DNA of 64,000 bases. Source: Lacipirellula limnantheis (GTDB taxonomy: Bacteria > Planctomycetota > Planctomycetia > Pirellulales > Lacipirellulaceae). The position numbers and the translations under genes are program-made. The stretch lies in contig NZ_CP036339.1 in the NCBI RefSeq assembly GCF_007746075.1, positions 1,450,856 to 1,514,855 on the forward strand, given 5' to 3'. Under the pieces are notes generated by a model, which was not told the origin of the DNA, did not search any database, and saw only the letters and a program-made list of their open reading frames with translations. Shown here one piece after another: positions 10,172 to 17,554 of this stretch; position 1 is the stretch's first letter; every line of letters starts with the position of its first letter.

Positions 10172-11173
10172 TCAAGACCGCAGCCAAGCTCCAAGTCGCT
10201 GCATCCCTTCGGCCGTCGAGAAGGCTGGGGCGTAGCCGAAATCTCGGCGCGAGGCGGAGAGATCAAACCAGTGCGACGTCGCCAGTTGAGCGGCGAGAAA
10301 TCGCGTCATCGGCGGCTCGCCGCTTAGCGAGAGGAGTCGGTAAATGTTCTCCAGGAGAGCGCCGGCGCGTTCCGCGTTGCGGCGCGAGATTGTTTTCCGC
10401 ACGGGCGGCAACTTGACGAGCTCGAGGATTTCGTCGATCCACTCCCAACAATTTGCCGGCTCGTTCTGACTGAGGAAGTAGGCCCGGCCCGCAACCGACG
10501 ACGAGGCGTCGAGCAGCGCGTCGGCGGCCTGCAGGTGGGCGACGGCGGCGTTTTCGACGTAGATCGTGTCGACCCGATTCGTCCCGTCGCCGACGCGTCG
10601 CAGCCGGCCAGCGCGGGCTCGCGCAATCAATCGCGGAATGAGATGGTTGTCACGCGGTCCCCAGATGAGATGAGGACGCAGCGCACACGTCCGTAGCGTG
10701 GCGTCGGTCGCCGCCAGCACCGCCTGCTCGGCCAGCGCCTTGCTATGCGAGTAGTGGGCGCCGTTCGCCTTCATCCAGGCGAAGTCATACGGAGCTGACT
10801 CGTTGACGCCGCATTGATCAACGCCGGCGAAGACGACGCTGGGGCTGCTGGTGTAGACGAGTCGCGAGACGCCCTGCGCGCGGCAGCCGGCGATGACGTG
10901 CGCAGTGCCCCGGATGTTGGCTTGCTCGTAAGGCGCCCACTGCATCGCGATGCCGGGGAGCGCCGCGACGTGAAAGACGGCGTCGACGCTTTGGCAGGCC
11001 TTGCTCACCGCATCGCGATCGGCGATGTCGCCGCGGAAGACTTCGACGCCGAGGGTTTCGAGTTCCGGGTAGCGGCCGCGTCCCAAGCTGCGGACGCGAT
11101 CGCCGCGCGCGAGGAGTTGCTCGACGATGTAGCGACCGAGGAATCCGCCGCCGCCGGTGACTAGTGCGTGCAT
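10172..11173 (-). CDS. oleD: OleD-like 2-alkyl-3-oxoalkanoate reductase (SDR family)
   Basis: An extended short-chain dehydrogenase of 333 aa. The Rossmann motif TGGGGFLG is near residue 7 and the catalytic Tyr-xxx-Lys is in HYSHSKA near residue 145. It resembles 3-beta-HSD/NSDHL-type enzymes and OleD, which reduces the 2-alkyl-3-ketoacid made by OleA to the beta-hydroxy acid using NADPH in long-chain olefin biosynthesis. Its start overlaps the end of the oleC-like gene by 13 bases, so the pair is translated together. That coupling is the main reason for preferring OleD over a general sugar-nucleotide epimerase. oleA and oleB are not in the window. Confidence 0.85.
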   Translation of the reverse strand: MHALVTGGGGFLGRYIVEQLLARGDRVRSLGRGRYPELETLGVEVFRGDIADRDAVSKACQSVDAVFHVAALPGIAMQWAPYEQANIRGTAHVIAGCRAQGVSRLVYTSSPSVVFAGVDQCGVNESAPYDFAWMKANGAHYSHSKALAEQAVLAATDATLRTCALRPHLIWGPRDNHLIPRLIARARAGRLRRVGDGTNRVDTIYVENAAVAHLQAADALLDASSSVAGRAYFLSQNEPANCWEWIDEILELVKLPPVRKTISRRNAERAGALLENIYRLLSLSGEPPMTRFLAAQLATSHWFDLSASRRDFGYAPAFSTAEGMQRLGAWLRS

Positions 11174-12930
11174 ACCGAGCTACGAAGTTGAGCCAATTGT
11201 TTGGGATCGATTCCACTGAGCTTCAGCAACTCAATCTCCTCAGCCCATTCCACTAAATTTTCGCGTAGGATTTTTGAATTGTGCCGAACATCCATAGGCA
11301 TCCGTTCGAATTGGGAGAAATACTTGAGCGATCGCGTGTGTAAGAACTGTTGCCCAAGCTCTTTTAATTCATCCTCAACTTCGTCTTCGTCGCGTTCACT
11401 TCCCGTCCAAGTGAAGTGCGAATGCTGCTGGAAGAACACCCAGGGAACTTGCTTGCCTCGCTCGCCAAGTCCAACTAAGGCAGTTCTGGCGATATCCGGA
11501 TGAGCGTTGAATATTGCTTCGACGCATTCTGTGTACAGCGTGCCTTCGGCAGTTTCTACGCGATGAGCTTTTCTCCCGCAGTACCAGAAACGGCCGCTCT
11601 CGTCCAAGTATCCAACGTCGCCCATGCGATGCCAGATCGCGTCGCCGTCGCAGATTTTGCTCAATGAATTATGTTTTGCAACTCCTAACTCCGCGGCGCG
11701 TTGTATTGCGACAACATATGTCGGGGAGACTTGCGGCCCGCGCACGATTAGCTCGCCGATTTCACCTCTCGGCAACTGCTCCGCATCCTCAAGTGATGTG
11801 ATCGGTTCATCGCTGATTCGCACGATTTGCCACTCAATAGAGTCGACTTTTCTACCGACGCACACGCCCGCACCTAGCCTTGTTCGCCCCGCCGTTTCGC
11901 CTAAGACCTCGCGGGATTCAATCGTTGCCACCGGTAGGCTCTCGGTTGCCCCATACGGGGTATGCATCTCGGCTTTAGGATGCACCATTGACAGAGTTCG
12001 TTCCAACAACGTTGCAGGTACGGGCGCGCCGCAGGAAAACACTTTTCGCAGCGTCGGGATTCGTTCGCCGGTCGCCTTGCAGTGGCGGCTTAGCAGGTCC
12101 CACACGGCTGGCGAGGCGAAGGCCTGCGTCACTTGCCAATCGTTCGCGGCCGCGAGCAATTCTATCGGATCAGCCGACGCGGGGCGCGAGAAATCCATCC
12201 GCGGGAAGATTGTCGTCACGCCCATCGCCGAGTTGAAGAGGCCGAACAGAGCAAAGCAGGCCAAGTCGGCGCCGCCGGGAACGATGCCGTACTGCCGCTG
12301 GATCTCGGCCGCTTGCGTATCGAACATCTGCTGCGTGTAGAGCACCCCCTTCGGCGGCCCCGTGCTGCCGGAGGTGAAGATGATCGCGGCGGCATCGTTC
12401 GCATTCGTGTCCGGGAGTTTCGTATGACTACCACGACCCCGAGCCAGCAACTGACGATACGTCATGCCCCCCCAAAACCAGCGGCGGCCGACGGTGACGT
12501 TCAGCGTCGCCTTCGGGAACCGCCCTCGCAGCACCGTCCGCACTGCTTGAGCGGGACTGATCGCGATGAACCCGTCTGGCTCCGCGGCAGCGAGGCAATT
12601 CACCAGATGCTTGCGACCCATGCCAGGATCGACGAGCACCGTCACCGCACCGGTGCGGAGGAGGGCGAAGACCAGTTTGACGAATTCAATCCCCGGCTTG
12701 ACCAGCAGCACCAGCCGTTGGCCGGGACGGACGCCAAGATCAACCAAACCGCGAGCGAGGGCCTGAGAATCGGCTTCAAGTTCCCCGAAGGTGCAGGTTG
12801 CATAAGCATTCTTGCCAGCGACGTCGCCGTTGCCAGGCGTGGCGATGGCGACCACGTCGGGCATTTGCGCAGCAATTATCGTAAGTCGATCGGCGACATT
12901 GGTGCGGGGGGCGGGCAAAGCAACTTCCAT
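11161..12930 (-). CDS. oleC: OleC-like AMP-dependent beta-lactone synthetase
   Basis: An ANL-superfamily adenylating enzyme of 589 aa. The P-loop reads IIFTSGSTGPPKGVLYT near residue 190; later come TPYGATES and the hinge aspartate region YCGRKAHRVET. In the Ole pathway OleC activates the beta-hydroxy acid from OleD with ATP and closes a beta-lactone, which OleB then decarboxylates to a long-chain cis-olefin. The protein lacks a carrier-protein domain and is close in length to known OleC. The overlap with an OleD-like reductase identifies the pathway better than the sequence alone, since fatty acyl-CoA ligases share the motifs. No OleB domain is fused to it. Confidence 0.85.
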   Translation of the reverse strand: MEVALPAPRTNVADRLTIIAAQMPDVVAIATPGNGDVAGKNAYATCTFGELEADSQALARGLVDLGVRPGQRLVLLVKPGIEFVKLVFALLRTGAVTVLVDPGMGRKHLVNCLAAAEPDGFIAISPAQAVRTVLRGRFPKATLNVTVGRRWFWGGMTYRQLLARGRGSHTKLPDTNANDAAAIIFTSGSTGPPKGVLYTQQMFDTQAAEIQRQYGIVPGGADLACFALFGLFNSAMGVTTIFPRMDFSRPASADPIELLAAANDWQVTQAFASPAVWDLLSRHCKATGERIPTLRKVFSCGAPVPATLLERTLSMVHPKAEMHTPYGATESLPVATIESREVLGETAGRTRLGAGVCVGRKVDSIEWQIVRISDEPITSLEDAEQLPRGEIGELIVRGPQVSPTYVVAIQRAAELGVAKHNSLSKICDGDAIWHRMGDVGYLDESGRFWYCGRKAHRVETAEGTLYTECVEAIFNAHPDIARTALVGLGERGKQVPWVFFQQHSHFTWTGSERDEDEVEDELKELGQQFLHTRSLKYFSQFERMPMDVRHNSKILRENLVEWAEEIELLKLSGIDPKQLAQLRSSVCTH

Positions 12931-12975
12931 CCCCCTATTGTGGCGAAGCGAGTGAGGCGTGGTAAGGCGCTATCA

Positions 12976-13070
12976 TTGTGGGAGGGGGCTCCGACCCCGA
13001 TGTCGCGTCGCACGGGCGCGCCGGTTTGGAGTGGTGAGCGTCATCGGCGTCGGAGACGCCTCCCACAAAT
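12976..13070. repeat. TGTGGGAGG...CCTCCCACA inverted repeat, copy 1
   Basis: The element begins TTGTGGGAGGGGGCTCCGAC and ends GTCGGAGACGCCTCCCACAA, so its ends pair over about 20 bases with a 50-base middle. A related element with the same ends lies at 56742-56832. It occupies the gap upstream of oleC. Confidence 0.82.
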
Positions 13071-13090
13071 CGTTCCCGCCAACCTTCTGA

Positions 13091-13957
13091 CTAGAGGTCT
13101 GAAAGCAGTCCCAACACCCGCTCCGCCACATCAACGCCGGTCACCTCGCCAAGGGCCCGCCAACCGGGCACCGCGTTCACCTCGATCGCATAAAGTCGCC
13201 CGTCGCGGGCGGGCAGCAGATCGACGCCGGCGACCGTCGCTCCCACCGCCGCCGCAGCCCGGCGGGCGAGTTGGGCGAGCTCGATCGTCACTTCCAGCGG
13301 GGCAGGGCGGGCGCCGAGGCTGATGTTCGTCCGCCAGTCGTTGGGGTTGATCCGCTTCATCCCCAGCACTTCGTCGCCGATGACCAGCAGCCGCCAGTCG
13401 ACGCCATCGTGCGGGACGAACTGCTGGAGGTACAACACGGAGCCGATCTGCTCGAGCGACGAGAAAACCCGCCGCGCGATGGCGACGTCGCTGACCCGCG
13501 TGATGCCGCGCCCCTCGCCGCCGAATAAAGGCTTCACCACGACGTCGCCGCCGAGCGTCTCAAATGCCGCCAGCCCGTCGGCTGCCGTCTGGCAAACGAT
13601 GGTCGGCGGCACCAATAACCCCGCCACTTGCAGCTTCGCAGTCGCCAAAAACTTATCGACCGCCGCCTCAATCGCTCGCGCCGGGTTGACGACCCTCAAG
13701 CCGGCCGCTTCGATCCGAGCAAGGGCATCCATCCGAAAGACGACCTGTTCCAAACTCCCCGGGGGCATCGATCGCACCAGCACCGCGTCGAGCGAGTTGA
13801 GCGAAACGCCGCCGCCGTCGATCGAAAGGTTAGCGCCAGCGACGTGCGAACCGAGCGATTTGTACGAGATCGCCGTTAACCGATGCCGTGAACCGCCGGC
13901 GCGAGCCAAGTCGCGGAAGTACCAGTTATCGCGAGCGGCGAGGATGGCGATGTCCAT
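13091..13957 (-). CDS. RimK-family ATP-grasp ligase, possibly H4MPT:glutamate ligase-like
   Basis: An ATP-grasp enzyme of 288 aa in the RimK/MptN/CofF group, which ligates glutamate or another amino acid to a carboxylate through an acyl-phosphate. ATP-grasp signs: VVKPLFGGEGRGITRV near residue 140, YLQQFVPHDGVDWRLLVIGDEVLGMKR near 180, and the metal-binding GVDLLPARDGRLYAIEVNAVPGW near 245. It follows mch by 30 bases on the same strand. In methanogens MptN adds glutamate to H4MPT; bacterial H4MPT gene clusters also carry RimK-like genes, so a role in completing the cofactor side chain is likely (inference). A RimK-type modifier of another substrate cannot be excluded. Confidence 0.85.
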   Translation of the reverse strand: MDIAILAARDNWYFRDLARAGGSRHRLTAISYKSLGSHVAGANLSIDGGGVSLNSLDAVLVRSMPPGSLEQVVFRMDALARIEAAGLRVVNPARAIEAAVDKFLATAKLQVAGLLVPPTIVCQTAADGLAAFETLGGDVVVKPLFGGEGRGITRVSDVAIARRVFSSLEQIGSVLYLQQFVPHDGVDWRLLVIGDEVLGMKRINPNDWRTNISLGARPAPLEVTIELAQLARRAAAAVGATVAGVDLLPARDGRLYAIEVNAVPGWRALGEVTGVDVAERVLGLLSDL

Positions 13958-13987
13958 GGCGGCCGCGTGCGGAGCGAAGGGCGGAGA

Positions 13988-14929
13988 CTAAGCGATGCCA
14001 AACGACGCGGCGAGCACCTGCCGATCGAACTTACCGAAGCGGAAGCTATGGCCCGTTTCAATGTTCACGAACGTCACTACCGCCGGGCTGAAGAGGTGTG
14101 GATCGATCTTGTAGAAATCGTGGTCGTAGCCGGCAAAGATTTCCGCGAACGGCCGACCGTAGTCGTTCGACGCCGAACTGGGCGTCAGGGCGCCGATCTC
14201 CTGCAGCGATGCGTCGTCGCCGCGCACGTAAAGCACGGCGTGGCCGCCGTAGAGGATGGCGTCGTTCGTCCGACCGATCGCGGCGAGGTCGTCCTTCGCC
14301 GGCGGCGGCAGCGGCGCCGAGCCCCAACCGCTGACGACGCGGTGGAGATCGAACTTCAACTCGTGCAGCTTATGGAGCGCCGTCTCCACGCTGCGGGCCA
14401 CGACCTGCAGCGTGCCGGCGATGCTCCGCGTGGGCGCGACCAGCAGCGTCAGTTCCGCGGGAGCGATGCCGCATTTCGCCGCCACGTCCCGGCAGACTTC
14501 GTCCGTCGGCAACTTGCCGCTCTCCAACACGCCGACGCAAGCCGAGGCGCTCTCGCGATATTTCAGGTCCTTAAACAACGGCTCGCGCGCCGCCGCGGCG
14601 CGCATTGGTCCCGAGCCCATCGCGAAGAACTTTTCGCCCTTCACTTCCCACCCGGCGTACTGCGACGCCATGCAGGCGAGCAGCGGATGATCGGTGTGAA
14701 CCTGGACGATCGGACCAAGCCCGTCGCCGCCGGGTTCCAGTTCCACCGTCGCCAAGTCGGCAAGGCAAAGACGCGCCAACAGCAGACCGGCATCGAAGCC
14801 GCCGACCGCCTTCACGCCACAGTCAACGACCATGGCGCCGCAGTCTTGCAGGTGGAGTTCAATGCGCAGACGTTCGGCGTCAGCGGCCAAGGTGCGGCAC
14901 AGAGCGGCGGCGCGGGCGTTGAGATTCAC
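13988..14929 (-). CDS. mch: Methenyltetrahydromethanopterin cyclohydrolase
   Basis: A cytoplasmic enzyme of 313 aa that interconverts 5,10-methenyl-H4MPT and N5-formyl-H4MPT in the H4MPT-linked C1 pathway. Recognised by family segments such as CGVKAVGGFDAGLL, a middle VLESGKLPTDEV and ELTLLVAPTRSIAGTLQVVARSVETALHKLHEL, and the C-terminal TNDAILYGG; the length is usual for the family. The start is GTG at 14927-14929. In planctomycetes and methylotrophic proteobacteria this pathway oxidises or detoxifies formaldehyde. It probably forms an operon with the ATP-grasp ligase. The other pathway genes (fae, mtdB/C, fhc, mptG) are not in this window. Confidence 0.94.
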   Translation of the reverse strand: MNLNARAAALCRTLAADAERLRIELHLQDCGAMVVDCGVKAVGGFDAGLLLARLCLADLATVELEPGGDGLGPIVQVHTDHPLLACMASQYAGWEVKGEKFFAMGSGPMRAAAAREPLFKDLKYRESASACVGVLESGKLPTDEVCRDVAAKCGIAPAELTLLVAPTRSIAGTLQVVARSVETALHKLHELKFDLHRVVSGWGSAPLPPPAKDDLAAIGRTNDAILYGGHAVLYVRGDDASLQEIGALTPSSASNDYGRPFAEIFAGYDHDFYKIDPHLFSPAVVTFVNIETGHSFRFGKFDRQVLAASFGIA

Positions 14930-15059
14930 TGGAGAGCGTCGGCAGGCGTCGGGCGGGGCTTGGATTATCGCTAAGCCGCGAGCGGGGGAGGAGCGACTGA
15001 CAAAAAGTCGCTCACCGCCCCCACATGATACTTGATCGCCCTGCCGGCAGAAATCCGCC

Positions 15060-16862
15060 CTACCGCTTGAATTTGCTCAGATCGAGCGACTTGCCGATTT
15101 TCGTCACGTCGACTTCCAATGGCGCGTTGCCTCCCATCAGCGAGGCGAGCTGCGTCACGAGCTGCTGATTCTCGCCCAATGCGGCGGTGAGCTCTTGCTG
15201 AGCCCTGTCCCTTTCGGCTTGGAGCTTGCCGAGTTGCTCATCGACTTGCCCTTGGACCTTGGCCATTAGCCGGTCTTTGCGGTCCGTAAGGTACTTCTTG
15301 ACCGCACCACTGACGCCGGCGGCGAGCTGCGGGCCAACGTTCGATTCGATCTTGATTGAAGGCCGCTTGAGCGTCCCCGCGAGGGCGATCTTTGCTTCGA
15401 GCCGGTCGACGCCGGTAAGCGATTCCTGAATGACCGCGGCGATCCGGTCGTCGTGAAGGGCAGGCGTTTGGGCCGCCAAAGCCGACGATTGGTTGAGTTC
15501 GATCGTGCCGATGAGTTGATCGCCATCGAGGCGGATGTCAGCCTTCAGGCTCGCCGCGCCCGGCGCCACGGTGACCGCAAGTTTGTCGGCGCGCCCGAGC
15601 GTGCGGTGGGCGAGATTGAGCTTCGGCACATCGATCACCAAAGAATCGTGGGCGATTTCGGTGCGACGATCGAGCTCGACGGTCAGCACTCCCTCGACGG
15701 CGCCGGTGGTCCGAATGCAAAGTTGCAGCGGCCGCTGGTGAAGCTGCGGCTCCGACGCCACGTCCGTCAGCAGTCCGGCGAAGGCCATCGCCTGACCGTC
15801 GAACCGTGCGTCGCCCGCAAGCTCGACGCGTTCGATCAACATCGCCGGTTGGCGTCGACCCGCAAAAAGGACGTTGACGCCGCGCGAGCGAGTCGGCGCG
15901 GCGACGCGGTTCTTCGGAATGAATTTCTGCGCCTGGTCGATCCACCAGGCGCTTTGCTCCAAGTAGCCGCTGGCCGTCTCGCCGAGCAGGTAGCGATTCA
16001 ACTCGTCCGGATCGATGCCGGAGAGTTTCAGGTGCTCGCGCAGAAACTGTTCGTCTTGCTTGCGCGCAACGTCGATGGCGGCGCGGTCAGCCTTCGCCTG
16101 ATCAGGCAGAGCTTTGATTTCGGCCAGCGTGGTGCGAAGCTCCGCTTCCGTTGCGGCCAGTTGCTTGCGCAGCTCCTCGACTTGCTGCATGCCGCGGAGC
16201 GGGTTCTTCTTCGCCTCGCGGAAGGTGACTTCAATCTGCTTCGACTTGGCGCGCAGGTCGTCGGCCCGCGATTTCAACGCTTTGTATTGTTCTGGCCAGC
16301 GGCGCTTCAGTTCCTCGACCATTTGGGGCGTTGCCAGCGAGCCGAGCAGGTCTTGCTCCATGCGGCCGGTCAGGTCGTCGAACCAGCCGGAGGCCGTCTC
16401 TTGGGCGGCCGCGAACATGGGGTCGAGCGCCGAAGGTTCGTCGGCTGCGTCGGGCAGATTCTCCAACGCGCCCGAGGTGGTGCGCTCCGAATCAAACTTC
16501 AGCCCTTCAATCCGGCCGTTGTGGACGACGACTCGCTTGCGCAGCAGCTGCGCGCCGTCGATTTCGAGCCGAATCTGCGATGACTCGATTATGTTGCGCA
16601 TCGGCTTGCCGGGGTTGGCGACCGCCAGCCCAGTGATCGTCAGCTCGCCGCCGCGGAGCGACGTCTTCACGTCGGCGACCTCGACCTTGGCGCCGATCGC
16701 CGATTCGCCGGAGAAGACGATCGCCCAACGGATGGCCGGATCGAGACAGAATCGCACCGTCAAGACGACGACGACGACGACGGCCAGCCGCGGCACGACA
16801 TACTGCCAGCGGAAGATGGGCGGCAACTTGGGACGCTTCAACCTCATCATTCGAGCCCCCAT
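15060..16862 (-). CDS. TIGR03545 family protein, AsmA-like envelope protein of unknown function
   Basis: A 600-aa protein with one N-terminal membrane segment (about residues 20-45, VVPRLAVVVVVVLTVRFCL). After it comes a region like the start of AsmA/DUF748 proteins (VEVADVKTSLRGGELTITGLAVANP), then a long charged helical region from 170 to 270, and a coiled coil near 530-570. I recognise the build as TIGR03545, an uncharacterised family of outer-membrane-bearing bacteria that is typically paired with TIGR03546; the partner is the overlapping upstream gene here. The topology suggests a periplasmic protein held in the inner membrane. The start overlaps the end of its partner by 16 bases; alternative ATGs lie at 16850 and 16847. 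Confidence 0.85.
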   Translation of the reverse strand: MGARMMRLKRPKLPPIFRWQYVVPRLAVVVVVVLTVRFCLDPAIRWAIVFSGESAIGAKVEVADVKTSLRGGELTITGLAVANPGKPMRNIIESSQIRLEIDGAQLLRKRVVVHNGRIEGLKFDSERTTSGALENLPDAADEPSALDPMFAAAQETASGWFDDLTGRMEQDLLGSLATPQMVEELKRRWPEQYKALKSRADDLRAKSKQIEVTFREAKKNPLRGMQQVEELRKQLAATEAELRTTLAEIKALPDQAKADRAAIDVARKQDEQFLREHLKLSGIDPDELNRYLLGETASGYLEQSAWWIDQAQKFIPKNRVAAPTRSRGVNVLFAGRRQPAMLIERVELAGDARFDGQAMAFAGLLTDVASEPQLHQRPLQLCIRTTGAVEGVLTVELDRRTEIAHDSLVIDVPKLNLAHRTLGRADKLAVTVAPGAASLKADIRLDGDQLIGTIELNQSSALAAQTPALHDDRIAAVIQESLTGVDRLEAKIALAGTLKRPSIKIESNVGPQLAAGVSGAVKKYLTDRKDRLMAKVQGQVDEQLGKLQAERDRAQQELTAALGENQQLVTQLASLMGGNAPLEVDVTKIGKSLDLSKFKR

Positions 16863-17359
16863 TGAGCGCCGATTTCAGCCCCCATGATCCAACGCACGAG
16901 TTTGTACCGCATGAGGTAGTGCTGCAGACGAGGACGCAGATAGGTCGTGGTGACGCGGGCCGCGCGATAGACCGGGTAGAACAGATAGAGCCCGATGAAC
17001 AACTGCCCCAAGACCGCAGTGTTGTTGAGGCCGGAGAACGGTCCCAACGGCTTGTCGTAGATCGCTGCAAACATTGGCTGGAGCGTCGGCGACGTGAGCA
17101 ACAGCGAACCAAGACGGTGTGCCGTGTCGTCGAAGAAGGCTCCGACATAGGAAAAGATCGCGATGGCGAGGAATCCCGCTGCCCGGTTCACGCGCAGCGA
17201 GCAGAGAACCATCGCGATGGCGATCGCGGTGAGATTTCCCTTCGGCAACAGACCGACCATCATGCCGAGGGAGAATCCCCAGGCCGTTTGTCGGGGCGTA
17301 TCGTTGCCGATGAGCGCCTGTAACAGCATGCGGACGGGCCGCAAAAATAGCGTGAGCAT
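16847..17359 (-). CDS. TIGR03546 family membrane protein (DUF2062-like)
   Basis: An integral membrane protein of 170 aa. It shows a short N-terminal amphipathic segment, the DUF2062-like motif AWGFSLGMMVGLLPKGN near residue 30, and hydrophobic segments around 35-75 and 115-135. Members of TIGR03546 are uncharacterised and occur next to TIGR03545. The gene overlaps its partner by 16 bases, so the two are translationally coupled. The ATG at 17357-17359 is preferred over an upstream TTG at 17374. The pair probably forms an envelope complex (inference). Confidence 0.83.
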   Translation of the reverse strand: MLTLFLRPVRMLLQALIGNDTPRQTAWGFSLGMMVGLLPKGNLTAIAIAMVLCSLRVNRAAGFLAIAIFSYVGAFFDDTAHRLGSLLLTSPTLQPMFAAIYDKPLGPFSGLNNTAVLGQLFIGLYLFYPVYRAARVTTTYLRPRLQHYLMRYKLVRWIMGAEIGAQWGLE

Positions 17360-17554
17360 TGCGTTCGCTTGCAACGGCGACGAGTCGGTCCCGACGCCGG
17401 CGGCGGGAGGCCAGGCTCGCAGCTCGCTGGAAAAGCGTACGAAGAGCGCAAAGTCTGCCGGCTATCCGCAGATATCGGCCGGCGCCGCCATGCGACTAAA
17501 GCCGATGGCCGGCGCGACTGCTAGCAGTTAGCCTAAATTACGGACCCTGCGGCC

